Part shown: positions 17,019-25,763 of the stretch, in pieces
Position numbering within the stretch: position 1 is the first letter of the stretch
How the letters are laid out: the number at the start of each line of letters is the position of its first letter
Source: Bacillota bacterium
Lineage (GTDB): Bacteria; Bacillota; Clostridia; Christensenellales; Aristaeellaceae
Length of the DNA stretch: 64,000 nt
Reading direction: 5' to 3'
Assembly (NCBI GenBank): GCA_023425025.1
Contig: JAFADG010000058.1
Location: 54,321 to 118,320 of the forward strand
Made by a program: the position numbers and the translations under genes
The notes under the pieces: model-generated
The model's input: the letters and a program-made list of their open reading frames with translations, nothing else
Told to the model about the DNA's origin: nothing
The model's database searches: none

Positions 17019-17564
17019 TTAGAACAGATACGGTTCCAACCGTTTCAGGCTCTTTTTATCCAGCCCTTCCAGAGAAGGTATGATATACCGGTTGCCGTCC
17101 ACATCGAATATGATCAGCTTTTCATTTTTGAGCATACGGATGTTCCTGTTCACATCCTTGACGGCGCAGGTCTTGTCGGTTTTGCCGTCCTTGCCGCCGA
17201 TGACCATTTCCATATAGACATAGCCCAGCTTATCCTTGATGGATTTGATCTCAAAAACATCCGGGCAGTAATACCTGCGGTCCAGCTCCTCCAGCACGAT
17301 TTGCAGCTGTTCGCCCGAAAGCTCGGAAAGGGTGTGGATGATGCCGATCTCCTTGTTCTCGTGGTCGGCCACGGAGATATAGCTGCTGGGATCGCCCAAG
17401 GGCAGCGCGCGCCGCAAACTGACGCGTTTGTATTCTGTGCCCTTGTAGCCAAGGGCCGTGAACCCGCCTGGCGTTTTGAAAAATTTCGCTTCCGTGAGAT
17501 CCAGGAACCCGATGTCGACGGCCTCGGAAAGGCTTTGCATGCTGCTTGGCGCAACGGTTTGCAT
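17019..17564 (-). CDS. DUF1854 family protein
   Basis: A soluble 181-residue protein. The family signature is visible in RRALPLGDPSSYISV, HTLSELSGEQLQIVLEELDRRYYCPDVFEIKSIKDKLGY and WxV/EM-like middle strands. DUF1854 proteins are recorded beside ABC exporters; some proteobacterial relatives sit in cyanophycin loci (from memory), but no cyanophycin gene is here. It lies 44 bases after one exporter gene and 51 before the other, so it is probably a partner of the transporter. It starts at 17564 behind GGGAGG. Molecular function unknown. Confidence 0.82.
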   Translation of the reverse strand: MQTVAPSSMQSLSEAVDIGFLDLTEAKFFKTPGGFTALGYKGTEYKRVSLRRALPLGDPSSYISVADHENKEIGIIHTLSELSGEQLQIVLEELDRRYYCPDVFEIKSIKDKLGYVYMEMVIGGKDGKTDKTCAVKDVNRNIRMLKNEKLIIFDVDGNRYIIPSLEGLDKKSLKRLEPYLF

Positions 17565-17608
17565 ATGTTTGATCCTCCCTGTTTTTTGTGCGTGGCCGGG
17601 CTAAAACA

Positions 17609-19873
17609 TCATTCCCCTTCCATGGAAATGACCTTCAGCCCCTCCATTTGAATGTTGTACAGCTTGTGATACTCGCCCTTCTTGGCGATCAGCTCCGCGT
17701 GGGTACCGCTTTCCACAATCTTGCCCTCGCTGATTACCGCCAGGCTGTCGGCTTCCCGCAAGGTGGACAGGCGGTGGGCGATGGAAATGGTGGTGCGGCC
17801 CCTTTGCAGCTTCGACAAGGCTTTTTGAATGTTGCCCTCGGTCTCGGTATCCATGGCCGCGGTGGCTTCATCCAGTATGAGAATTTTGGGATTTTGTATG
17901 ATGGTCCGCGCGATGGACAGCCGCTGCTTCTCCCCGCCGGAAAGGTCCTGCCCGCCGGCGCCGACCCTGGTTTCATACCCATCGGGCAGATTCATGATGA
18001 AGTCATGGGCGGAGGCTGCCTTGGCGGCCCGAATCACATCCTCAATGGTGGCCTTGGGGTTGGCATAGCGGATGTTGTCGGCAATGGTGCCGATGAACAG
18101 ATAAATATCCTGGGATACGATGCCGATGCTGCCGCGCAGCATTTTCAGGGAAAGCTGGCGCACATCGACCCCGTCGATCTTCACGCTGCCCTGATTCACA
18201 TCGTAGAGCCTGGCGATCAGGTTGGCCAGGGTGGACTTGCCCGCGCCGGTCTTGCCCACGATACCCAGCATTTTGCCGGCCTCCACATGCAGGTCGATAC
18301 CCTTCAAAATGGGGGTGGCCGGGTCGTACTCGAACCACACATTGCTCACGTCGATGCGGCCTGCAAAATTATCAAGGTCCACCGGGTTCTCGGGCTCCGC
18401 CACATCCGGCTTGGCGTCGATGATCTCAAACACGCGCTGGGCGGCGTCCACGCAGCGGGCCCACCAGTTGGATACCCAGGACATGAATTCCAGCGGCCCG
18501 TACAGCATTTGCAGATAGGCCACAAAGGAAATCAGCGTACCGACCGTGATTTCACCGCGGATGACCATCATACCGCCCACGATGGTAATGGCCACCTGGC
18601 CTAAAAACATGAACAGATAAATCAGCGGGAAGGCCGTGAAGCCCACGTTCAGCGAGGCTGCGTCCACGCCGGCCTGCTTGTTGCCAATATCCATGAACCT
18701 GTTGGTTTCGTCATCCTCCCTGGCAAAGGCCTTGATGACACGCTGGCCGTTGACGGAATCGGATACCATGGCGTTGAGCTGCGAGCCGTATACCCAGTTT
18801 TTATGGTGGAAGCGGCGGAAAATGCCCCACAGGACCCGGAACATGATGACCGCGACGGGCATCACGACCAGACAGATGCCGGCCAGGGTCAGGTTCAGCA
18901 TGCACATGAGCGTAACCACGCCGGCAAAGGTCAGCACGTTGATGATCACGTAAGGCAGGCCGTCCACAAAGAACCAGTAGATGTTGGTGGCATCCTTGTT
19001 GACACGGTTCATCAGCGCGCCGGTGCGCTTGGAGGTGTAAAAGCCCACGGACAGCCGCTGCATGGCCTCAAAAATCTTGACCTTCAGGTCATAGATGATC
19101 CAGGGCATGGTGTGGGCCAGCAGATAGCCGTACAGCATGTTCATGCCTACGTTCAAGGCCCTTACCAGAAAGATCATGGTCACGATGCCAAACACCATGC
19201 CGTAATACATTCCTCCCTCGGCCAGCACCTCGTCAAAGAGCAGCTTGGAGCTGACGTAGGGCGTAAAGATGGCAAAGGCCGTGCTTCCCAGCATCACCAG
19301 GAAAACCACCAATACCTTGCGCCAGTAGTTTTTGAAGAAGCCCATCAGCCGCATGGTAATGGACCTTTTGTCCATGCACTTGGGGCAAAGCTTGCGCTCG
19401 GGCTCGGGATAGCGGGTGCCGCACTTGGGGCAGAACAGCTCCTCGTCCACCAGGACCTCCGTCAGCGGGTCGGCCCCTTCGCGCAGGTTCTTCACGACCT
19501 TGATCAGCCGCTCCACATAGGAAAGGCATCCTACGGAAAACAGCATCAGTACCTTCGCTTCCCCATCCTTTTCGCTGAACAGCCGGCCGGTGGATAAAAG
19601 CCTTTCGCAGTTGAGCTCGCCAAGATCCTTGAGCACAAACGTATCCGAGCCGGTCAGTTCATAGGCGGATACGATCCGGCGGGCGCCGGTGACCTTGACC
19701 ACCTGTTCCAAACCGTACAGGATGTACAGGCGTTCGCTGTCGACGGCGGCGTAGGTGTCCGCGTGGCTGCCATCCGGCGCCATATCGGTGTGTATGGCGT
19801 AGACCAGCTTCTTGGTATCGATGCCCTGGGCTTCGAAGGCGGATAGCATGTACTCGGGAATATGGGTTTTCAT
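17609..19873 (-). CDS. ABC exporter half-transporter with zinc-ribbon region, first of pair
   Basis: A 754-residue subunit: a soluble N-terminal domain of about 150 residues that is neither a peptidase C39 nor a CBS domain, a zinc ribbon (FCPKCGTRYPEPERKLCPKC), six membrane helices and an ATPase (GKTGAGKST, LSGGEKQRLSIARTI, ILILDEATAAMD, AHRLST). Start at 19873 is set by AAGGAGAATAATGCC; an in-frame ATG at 19972 lies upstream of the terminator-like hairpin and has no ribosome binding site. It is a distant paralogue of the 720-residue subunit, and both share the odd ribbon. Expression appears to depend on read-through of the hairpin at 19915-19951. Confidence 0.88.
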   Translation of the reverse strand: MKTHIPEYMLSAFEAQGIDTKKLVYAIHTDMAPDGSHADTYAAVDSERLYILYGLEQVVKVTGARRIVSAYELTGSDTFVLKDLGELNCERLLSTGRLFSEKDGEAKVLMLFSVGCLSYVERLIKVVKNLREGADPLTEVLVDEELFCPKCGTRYPEPERKLCPKCMDKRSITMRLMGFFKNYWRKVLVVFLVMLGSTAFAIFTPYVSSKLLFDEVLAEGGMYYGMVFGIVTMIFLVRALNVGMNMLYGYLLAHTMPWIIYDLKVKIFEAMQRLSVGFYTSKRTGALMNRVNKDATNIYWFFVDGLPYVIINVLTFAGVVTLMCMLNLTLAGICLVVMPVAVIMFRVLWGIFRRFHHKNWVYGSQLNAMVSDSVNGQRVIKAFAREDDETNRFMDIGNKQAGVDAASLNVGFTAFPLIYLFMFLGQVAITIVGGMMVIRGEITVGTLISFVAYLQMLYGPLEFMSWVSNWWARCVDAAQRVFEIIDAKPDVAEPENPVDLDNFAGRIDVSNVWFEYDPATPILKGIDLHVEAGKMLGIVGKTGAGKSTLANLIARLYDVNQGSVKIDGVDVRQLSLKMLRGSIGIVSQDIYLFIGTIADNIRYANPKATIEDVIRAAKAASAHDFIMNLPDGYETRVGAGGQDLSGGEKQRLSIARTIIQNPKILILDEATAAMDTETEGNIQKALSKLQRGRTTISIAHRLSTLREADSLAVISEGKIVESGTHAELIAKKGEYHKLYNIQMEGLKVISMEGE

Positions 19874-19914
19874 GGCATTATTCTCCTTATGATGGTTCCC
19901 CAGGTGGATTTTTG

Positions 19915-19951
19915 CATACAAAAACGACGGGATTTTCTCAACCCCGCCGTG
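19915..19951 (-). terminator. Terminator/attenuator ahead of the DUF1854 exporter operon
   Basis: On the minus strand ACGGCGGG pairs with CCCGTCGT through one G-U pair and is followed by five U. On the plus strand the same position is an A-C mismatch, so the hairpin is built for minus-strand RNA. It lies between the promoter/small ORF and the exporter genes, with no other promoter in the remaining 40 bases. A perfect palindrome (ATATCCATTGCAATGGATAT, 19965-19984) sits just upstream. Confidence 0.65.
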
Positions 19952-20059
19952 AAAAAGCTCATAAATATCCATTGCAATGGATATCCCGCTTATTCGATGA
20001 CAATCATGGCGTGGTCAGACTCTTGCACCAAGTGCTTCGTCATCCCACGTCTTTTAGCA

Positions 20060-20167
20060 CTAGGCGCCCTTTATGAAGTTATTACCTGCAGAGACACGGT
20101 TCCGGCTTGCCAATCCGCTTGCAAACCCGTTGCCCTTTGCCATTGCAATTGCAAATCTGATTGTCAT
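20060..20167 (-). CDS. Small ORF (35 residues), possible leader peptide of the exporter operon
   Basis: The ORF starts MTIRFAIAMAKG and ends NNFIKGA, preceded by GAAAGGAGG at good spacing and by a consensus promoter. The peptide is basic and contains two related ten-residue halves, FAIAMAKGNG and FASGLASRNR, matched by a repeat in the DNA (TTTGCAA...GGCAA twice). Its stop is about 110 bases before the terminator-like hairpin. By analogy with the bmrB leader of the Bacillus BmrCD exporter it may sense translation inhibitors by ribosome stalling. It could instead be an exported peptide, or no more than a leader remnant. Confidence 0.5.
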   Translation of the reverse strand: MTIRFAIAMAKGNGFASGLASRNRVSAGNNFIKGA

Positions 20168-20230
20168 TGAGCCCGTGCCTCCTTTCGCTTCATGATTTCT
20201 TGGGCGCGCTGTCGTTCATCAGCCTTGCTT

Positions 20231-20259
20231 AGGTTACCATTCTGCAGAAAAAATGTCAA
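20231..20259 (-). promoter_or_regulatory. Promoter of the small ORF / DUF1854 exporter operon
   Basis: A perfect TTGACA -35 and a TAACCT -10 with a 17-base spacer on the minus strand, about 60 bases before the small ORF. It is the only good promoter between the glycosyltransferase gene and the exporter. Confidence 0.7.
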
Positions 20260-20290
20260 GCCTTTCTAAAGAAAAAAATGTGTGCATCAT

Positions 20291-21391
20291 TTAGGCCTTC
20301 TCTTTTTCTTCGCTCTTGTCCTGTATCAGCTTCAAATTGCTTTTCAGCCGCTCATCCTTGGGGCTTAACAAAAGCGCATCCTGAGCATGAGCCGCCGCCC
20401 GCTCATACATTCCCAGCCGGTAGCAGGCGATGGCTGCCAGGTCATGGGGCGTATAATCCCAGGAATAGCCCATATTGACATAGGTCTTGGATCTTTCCTT
20501 GATTTTGAGCGCTTCCTCCGCCATAAAAAACGCCGTAGGCCAGTCCGAAAGCTGATAGGCCATCTTCGCGCATTCAACATACGCATCGCGCATATACGGC
20601 GCTTCGGCCACAGCCCGGTAATACCAGTTGTAGGCCTCCTTTGTGTTCTTCAATTGATTGTGGGATTTGGCGATCCAGCGCATGGCGGCGCAGCGCTCCT
20701 CATTCCAGGTGGCGCTAGGCAGCTTCAGGTAAGCGTTCAGGGTATCGATGCACTTTTGCCATTCGCCCTTGTACATATACTCCCGGCCCAGGTAATACCG
20801 CAGCCGGTCGCTTTTTGGGTTTTCCTCCACCCCCAGCTCCAACAGCGGCAGGTAGGACCCGCGGGACTTTTTGGGGTCGGGATAATGGTTGAGCACCATG
20901 CCCTCCACAAAGACGGTGATCTTGGGCGCATCCCCCTTAAAGCTCAGCCATTCGTGAACGGGGTCGCGCCAGACAAAGCCCTTTCGCGCGTGCACCTTGG
21001 CATAGTGCATCTGCACATAGGGCGTGCCGTCCTCCTTCAGGCTCCAGTTGAAAATATACTTGGCCTGTTTGGCATTAGGCAGCCAGGCCGCCTCCAGCTT
21101 TGCCCGCCAGCCTTTTTCAAACAATTCATCCAGGTCGGTGCAGACGCAGATGTCCGCGTCCTCCGGCACGTGATCCAGGGAAATATTTCTTGCTACGTCA
21201 AAGCGCCAGGGCTTGACCGCGTCGATAAAAACCTTTGCGCCCCGGGCTTCCAGTCTTTCCACCGTGTCATCCGTGGAGCCGGTGTCTGTGACCACCACCA
21301 GGTCGGCTTCCCCCATGGAATCCATCCAGCGGTCCACGAACTTCCCTTCGTTTTTGCAAATGGCATATACGCATATTTTGTATTCAGCCAT
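20291..21391 (-). CDS. GT2-like glycosyltransferase with C-terminal TPR region
   Basis: A 366-residue cytoplasmic protein. The first 230 residues are a GT-A domain of the kind that begins KICVYAICKNEGKFVDRW, with TDTGSTDDTVE and a DLDEL metal motif. The remainder contains TPR-like helices (LRYYLGREYMYKGEWQKC, NQLKNTKEAYNWYYRA, AAHAQDALLLSPKDERLKSNL). Start at 21391 behind AGAGGA. It lies 18 bases after a close paralogue, so the two are a tandem duplication in one operon. Acceptor unknown; a cell-surface glycan is likely. Confidence 0.82.
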   Translation of the reverse strand: MAEYKICVYAICKNEGKFVDRWMDSMGEADLVVVTDTGSTDDTVERLEARGAKVFIDAVKPWRFDVARNISLDHVPEDADICVCTDLDELFEKGWRAKLEAAWLPNAKQAKYIFNWSLKEDGTPYVQMHYAKVHARKGFVWRDPVHEWLSFKGDAPKITVFVEGMVLNHYPDPKKSRGSYLPLLELGVEENPKSDRLRYYLGREYMYKGEWQKCIDTLNAYLKLPSATWNEERCAAMRWIAKSHNQLKNTKEAYNWYYRAVAEAPYMRDAYVECAKMAYQLSDWPTAFFMAEEALKIKERSKTYVNMGYSWDYTPHDLAAIACYRLGMYERAAAHAQDALLLSPKDERLKSNLKLIQDKSEEKEKA

Positions 21392-21409
21392 GTTGATATC
21401 CTCTGCATC

Positions 21410-22492
21410 TCATAATTTTTCTTCGATCAACATCAGGTTGTTTTTCAGCCGCTGGTCGTTCGGCTCCATTTGACAAGCCAGCCTGGCATGCTCATGGGCC
21501 TTTTTATAAAGGCCAAGCCGGTATAGGGCGATGGCTGCCAGATCGTGCAGGCTGTAGCCCCAGGAGGCCGGCTCCAAAAGATAGCCGCCGGCCCGCTCGG
21601 TGATGGCCAGGGCCTTTTCCGTCATGAAAAAGGTCAGCGGCCAATCACCCAGCAAATATCCGATCCTCGCCATGTGATGATATGGCTCCCGGATACCGCG
21701 GCATTCCGCGATAGCCCGGAACAGCCACCTTTTTGCCTCTTTTATATCCCCCTTGCCCTGATAGCATTTGGCAATAAAGCGCATGGAGGCGCTGCGCTCC
21801 GCATCCCACTGGGCCGTGGGCATCGCAAGATGGCGCTTGAGCGTTTCGATGCTTTGGTCGTATTTTCCGTAATACATATACTCCCGGCCCAGCCAGAAGA
21901 TCGTGCGGTCATCCTCAGGATTTTCCTGGGCCGACAGCTCCAATAACGGCAGGTATTGGGCCCTTGGCTTGTTCACGTCCGGGTAATGATGGAGCACCAT
22001 GCCGTTTACCCATACAATGGATTCCGGCTCGCTGCCGCCAAAGCGCAGCACCTCGTGCACCGGATGCACCCAGCGGAAGTCTTTGCGGCGGTGTATTTTC
22101 TCCATGGGAAACTGCTTATCGGGCGTTCCGTCGGCTTTATGGCTCCAGGTAAAAAGATAGCGGGCACGGGTGGTATCCGGTTTCCATGCCGCCTCCAGCC
22201 TTGCCCGCCAGCCCTTTTCAAACACTTCGTCCAGATCATTGGAAACGCAAATATCCACATCTTCGGGGATGTGGTCCATCGCACTATTCCGGGCCGTATC
22301 AAAGCGCCAGGGGGATATGGTTTCTTCATACACCAAAGCGCCCCGCGCCCTGAGCTTTTCCGCCGTTTGGTCGGTGGAGCCCGTATCCAGCACCACCACC
22401 AGGTCCGCTTCGCTGACGGCGTCCATCCAGCGGTCTACAAACTGTTCCTCGTTTTTACATATGGCATATACACAAATCTTTAACTGCTTCAT
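21410..22492 (-). CDS. GT2-like glycosyltransferase with TPR region, tandem paralogue
   Basis: 360 residues beginning MKQLKICVYAICKNEEQFVD. The catalytic blocks LDTGSTDQTAE and NDLDEV and the TPR-like tail (AHEHARLACQMEPNDQRLKNNL) line up with the downstream gene over their whole length, so they arose by duplication and then diverged. The start at 22492 is chosen because the homology begins there; the site GGGGG lies just upstream. It is followed closely by its paralogue and preceded by rnz, all in the same direction. Confidence 0.82.
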   Translation of the reverse strand: MKQLKICVYAICKNEEQFVDRWMDAVSEADLVVVLDTGSTDQTAEKLRARGALVYEETISPWRFDTARNSAMDHIPEDVDICVSNDLDEVFEKGWRARLEAAWKPDTTRARYLFTWSHKADGTPDKQFPMEKIHRRKDFRWVHPVHEVLRFGGSEPESIVWVNGMVLHHYPDVNKPRAQYLPLLELSAQENPEDDRTIFWLGREYMYYGKYDQSIETLKRHLAMPTAQWDAERSASMRFIAKCYQGKGDIKEAKRWLFRAIAECRGIREPYHHMARIGYLLGDWPLTFFMTEKALAITERAGGYLLEPASWGYSLHDLAAIALYRLGLYKKAHEHARLACQMEPNDQRLKNNLMLIEEKL

Positions 22493-22564
22493 TGGAAAGC
22501 CCCCGCATGGCATATTTGTCACCAATACCATGCTATGTACGGCAAAAGGCTCCTGCTACCTTTA

Positions 22565-23473
22565 TCACAAGGTCAGCCGCTGTCCATCACCTGCGGCCAT
22601 GGCATCGGGATATATCCGCCTTGCGCTTTCCAACCAGGCTGCCGGGTCCAAAAGCGCCGGGCTGTAATGGGTCAGCCACAGGCGCTTGGCGTTTGCCCTT
22701 TTGGCAATCATGGCGCTGTCGGAAAACAGCATATGCCCCTTCTCCCCCATTTTCTCGCGAAGGGCGTCATCGCCATGCATGCCTTCCAAAATGCACAGAT
22801 CAGCATCCTTTGCAAAATCAACAAGCGCATCCACGGTCCTGGTGTCCGTGCAATAGCAGATTTGAATGGGGTTGCGCAGGCCGTCCAGCACCATATGCGG
22901 CGCTATCACCCTATCATCAGGGAGCGTAACCGGCTGCCCCGCATGAAGGAGATGAAACATGTTCCGTGGGACATTCAGCGCGTTCGCCTTGTCCGGATTG
23001 AAAACCGCCTTTCGCTTGAAGGCAATACGGTAGCCCAGGCAAGGCATACCATGGCTTAACGGCAGGGAAGCCATGCAAATTTCCTCTCCATCCATTTGCA
23101 TCGGCGCATCCCCGCTCCACTCCATCAGCGCAAGCGGATACGGAAGCGCCGGTGCGATCGCCAGCAAAGAAGAAACGATGTGATGAAGGCCCGTTGGTCC
23201 AATAATGGTGAGTGGACTCGTTCTTGCGCAGTTGCCCAGCGTCAAAAGCAGGCCGGGAAGCCCCGCCACATGGTCGGCGTGGTAATGCGTGATGAGCAGG
23301 GTATGTAGACGGCTCACCTTGCAGCCGGATGCCTTCAGCGCAATTTGCGTCCCCTCGCCGCAGTCGATCAGCATGGCTTTCCCCTTGTATTCCAGCCAGC
23401 AGCAGGAAAGCCACCGGCCTGCAAGCGGTATCATGCCGCCTGTGCCCGGCAGGCAAATATCGACCAAACCCAT
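22565..23473 (-). CDS. rnz: Ribonuclease Z
   Basis: Endonuclease that matures the 3' ends of tRNA precursors. The 302 residues have the metallo-beta-lactamase signature THYHADHVAGLPG, an early GTGG motif, IDCGEGTQIAL, a SHGMPCLGYRI block, the YCTDTR motif and a LWLTHYSPA histidine. Length matches the long (tRNase Z-S) form. The tRNAs at 59.6 kb all encode CCA, so it may mainly process those lacking CCA. ATG at 23473 behind AAAGGCGG is preferred to a GTG just before it. Confidence 0.93.
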   Translation of the reverse strand: MGLVDICLPGTGGMIPLAGRWLSCCWLEYKGKAMLIDCGEGTQIALKASGCKVSRLHTLLITHYHADHVAGLPGLLLTLGNCARTSPLTIIGPTGLHHIVSSLLAIAPALPYPLALMEWSGDAPMQMDGEEICMASLPLSHGMPCLGYRIAFKRKAVFNPDKANALNVPRNMFHLLHAGQPVTLPDDRVIAPHMVLDGLRNPIQICYCTDTRTVDALVDFAKDADLCILEGMHGDDALREKMGEKGHMLFSDSAMIAKRANAKRLWLTHYSPALLDPAAWLESARRIYPDAMAAGDGQRLTL

Positions 23474-23595
23474 CACCGCCTTTTATGCCTTTACAGCCTA
23501 TCATGCCCAGTATTGTGAGGCCGAAGTTTTCTACAACGAAAACCATAGCATGCAAAAGGCCCGGCACCTTTTACAGCAGCCAGGCCTTAACACTA

Positions 23596-24729
23596 TTATT
23601 GAACTTGATTTTCCTTCTCAAACCACTTTTTCAGCGCCTCCACGATCATTTCGGAGGCATGGCCGTCGCCATAAGGGTGAATGGCCTGGGCCATCCGCCG
23701 GTAGGCCGATTCATTGGTTAACAACGTCATGGCGGCGCCAAATATGTCCTCCTCCCGGACGCCGGCCAGCACTGCCTTGCCGGCGGCGACCACTTCCGGC
23801 CGCTCCGTTTCCGTACGCAGCACCACCACCGGCTTGCCCAGCGCCGGCGCTTCCTCCTGCAAGCCGCCGGAATCGGTCATCACCAAATTGCAGCGGCCGA
23901 TCAGGTTATGCATATCCTCCACATCCACAGGCGGCATCAAATGAACGCGCTCCACATTGCCCAGCATGGCCCGGACAGGTTCCCCCACCGCCGGATTCAT
24001 ATGCACGGGGTACACCACCTGCACATCCGGCAGCGCATCCACCAAACGCTTGACGGCCCGGCAAATGTTCAAGAGGGGCTCGCCCAGGTTCTCCCTGCGG
24101 TGGGCGGTCAGCAGGATCACGCGGCCTTTGGAAAAATCCACGCCGGCCAGGGCTTTTTCCTGGAAGGTATAGTCCGGATGGACCATAGACAAAAGCGCGT
24201 CGATGACCGTGTTGCCCGTCACATAAATATGCCCGCATATACCTTCTTTCATCAAGTTTTCGCGGTTCTGCTCCGTCGGCGCGAAATGCAGCGTGGCAAT
24301 GCGCCCGGTGATATTCCGGTTCATTTCCTCCGGGAAAGGCGAGTATTTGTCATACGTCCGAAGCCCGGCTTCCACATGGCCCACGGGAATCTTATGATAA
24401 AAGGCGGCCAGGGCCGCGGCCATGCTGGTAGTCGTATCGCCATGCACCAGGACAACATCCGGCCGGCACTCCGTGAGCACATGATCCATGCCGTCCAGCA
24501 CCCTGGCCGTGATCTCCGTCAGCGTCTGGTTCGGCCGCATCAGGTTCAGGTCGTAATCCGCCTTCAGGGAAAACCGATCCATCACCTGATCCAGCATCTG
24601 CCGGTGCTGGCCGGTCAGGCATACAAGCCCCTTGACCCCCGGCGTCTTTTGCAAAAGCCTGACCAACGGAGCCATTTTGATTGCTTCCGGCCGCGTCCCA
24701 AATACGCTTAACACGATCATTTCCCGCAT
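23596..24729 (-). CDS. wecB: UDP-N-acetylglucosamine 2-epimerase, non-hydrolysing
   Basis: Interconverts UDP-GlcNAc and UDP-ManNAc for teichoic acid linkage units or other surface polysaccharides. The 377 residues contain FGTRPEAIKMAP, LTGQHRQMLDQV, VHGDTTTSMA, GHVEAGLRTYDKYSPFPEEMNR, LTAHRRENLGEP and the DSGGLQEEAPALGKPVVVLR nucleotide site. The ATG at 24729 is used since AGAGG sits seven bases before it; the ATG at 24735 is too close to it. It transcribes toward rnz and the glycosyltransferases, suggesting a surface-glycan group. Confidence 0.95.
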   Translation of the reverse strand: MREMIVLSVFGTRPEAIKMAPLVRLLQKTPGVKGLVCLTGQHRQMLDQVMDRFSLKADYDLNLMRPNQTLTEITARVLDGMDHVLTECRPDVVLVHGDTTTSMAAALAAFYHKIPVGHVEAGLRTYDKYSPFPEEMNRNITGRIATLHFAPTEQNRENLMKEGICGHIYVTGNTVIDALLSMVHPDYTFQEKALAGVDFSKGRVILLTAHRRENLGEPLLNICRAVKRLVDALPDVQVVYPVHMNPAVGEPVRAMLGNVERVHLMPPVDVEDMHNLIGRCNLVMTDSGGLQEEAPALGKPVVVLRTETERPEVVAAGKAVLAGVREEDIFGAAMTLLTNESAYRRMAQAIHPYGDGHASEMIVEALKKWFEKENQVQ

Positions 24730-24902
24730 GCACATACCTCTTTTGCCAAATGAAATCTATAAAGCAAGCCCAGCAAAGTATACATAAATCCGCAAATAAT
24801 GACAAGCCCCGGACAAGGTTCTTTCCTGTTGTATTATGGGCGGTTAATTGCCTGGCGCATGCTTGGGAAAAAATGCGGAATATTAAAAGCGAGGTGAAAC
24901 AT

Positions 24903-25067
24903 ATGGCGAAAAAAGGCATGCGCAGGCCCGATCCCCGGGCGCCCCACGGCACGGAAAGCAACAGTATCACGCATTTTCCCAGGAATACTGTGCCCCCTGT
25001 GCCGGAAATACAGGGGAAAGCAAAAGCCGGCCACGAGAAGGCAAACCCTCCCCCAACGCCTACGTAA
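24903..25067 (+). CDS. Conserved small basic protein, function unknown
   Basis: A 54-residue, proline-rich, charged polypeptide beginning MAKKGMRRPDPRAPHGTESN, with a middle THFPRNTVPPVPEIQGKAK. From memory, similar small hypothetical proteins occur in Clostridia, but no function is known to me. GAGGTG lies at correct spacing before the ATG and a strong terminator follows, supporting a real gene. No hydrophobic segment and no cysteine. Confidence 0.7.
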   Translation: MAKKGMRRPDPRAPHGTESNSITHFPRNTVPPVPEIQGKAKAGHEKANPPPTPT

Positions 25068-25086
25068 AGTCAATGAGGTCTTGCCA

Positions 25087-25127
25087 TCAAAGGCGGGATG
25101 CCGCCCACGCAGCATCCCGCCTTTGAT
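25087..25127. terminator. Bidirectional intrinsic terminator
   Basis: TCAAAGGCGGGATGC and GCATCCCGCCTTTGA form a perfect 15-bp stem between convergent genes. Confidence 0.85.
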
Positions 25128-25763
25128 TTATACGGAAATAATATAGTCCGCTTTCTCCCTGATTTCCATTTTCTCAAAATACAGATCCTCCAGCGGGATC
25201 CACTCCTCCACAAACCTTTGGAGCATCGTTTCCCCATTGCGCGCAAGGATTCTGTCCAATTGCTCCCGGCGGCCGACGGACAGGAACACCGCCGCATCAT
25301 ACGCTTCCCGAAGGGCGGGATGGTGGCTGTATACCCCTTCCACAAGGTTCAGCTTCCGGGGCGCAATTCGGACAGGCTCAGCCAGTTCACCGGTACCGCA
25401 GTTGAACGGGCGGTAGGCAAAAGGTTCGCCGTGCATAAGCGGCAGCAGCACCTCACGTAAAAACCGCTCCCAGTCCACATTGCCGCCGGGTGTTTGCAGC
25501 CGCTCCGGTGTTTTTTTGTCCGCCGGCAGAAAAAAGTCGTCCATGTGGAAGACTGCGCAATCCCCGTATTTTGTTTGCAACAAGCCGGCCAGCGAGCTTT
25601 TTCCCGCGCCGCTGGGGCCGTCGATGGCGATAATGACCGAAGCCTTTTCCGCCATCAGCCGGTTCAGCGCACTCATCCATTCCGCCATCTGCCCTGCGTT
25701 GTCCTCCGCGGCGTATCCGCCCGGCTGACTCCCCCTCTTATGCCTTTGCGACCACATACACAA
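25128..25763 (-). CDS. P-loop kinase, uridine kinase-like
   Basis: A 211-residue nucleoside-kinase-like protein with Walker A AIDGPSGAGKSS, a lid-like HMDDFFLP substrate motif, DWERF and YSHHPALREAYD, as in the uridine kinase superfamily. Substrate not determined. The start is uncertain: the ATG at 25763 overlaps the upstream methyltransferase gene by 26 bases, while ATG 25688 (MAEWMSALNR) would leave a shorter 186-residue protein with the domain intact. It is the last gene of a tgt-methyltransferase-kinase series. Confidence 0.72.
   Translation of the reverse strand: MCMWSQRHKRGSQPGGYAAEDNAGQMAEWMSALNRLMAEKASVIIAIDGPSGAGKSSLAGLLQTKYGDCAVFHMDDFFLPADKKTPERLQTPGGNVDWERFLREVLLPLMHGEPFAYRPFNCGTGELAEPVRIAPRKLNLVEGVYSHHPALREAYDAAVFLSVGRREQLDRILARNGETMLQRFVEEWIPLEDLYFEKMEIREKADYIISV

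Noticed and set aside
17019..19873. Cyanophycin-related locus
   Set aside because: DUF1854 can accompany cyanophycin genes in other bacteria, but no cyanophycin synthetase or cyanophycinase is present here.
19988..20041. A second short peptide beginning MTKHLVQESDHAM after the 35-residue ORF
   Set aside because: No ribosome binding site; it could be a frame-shifted continuation but nothing supports translation.
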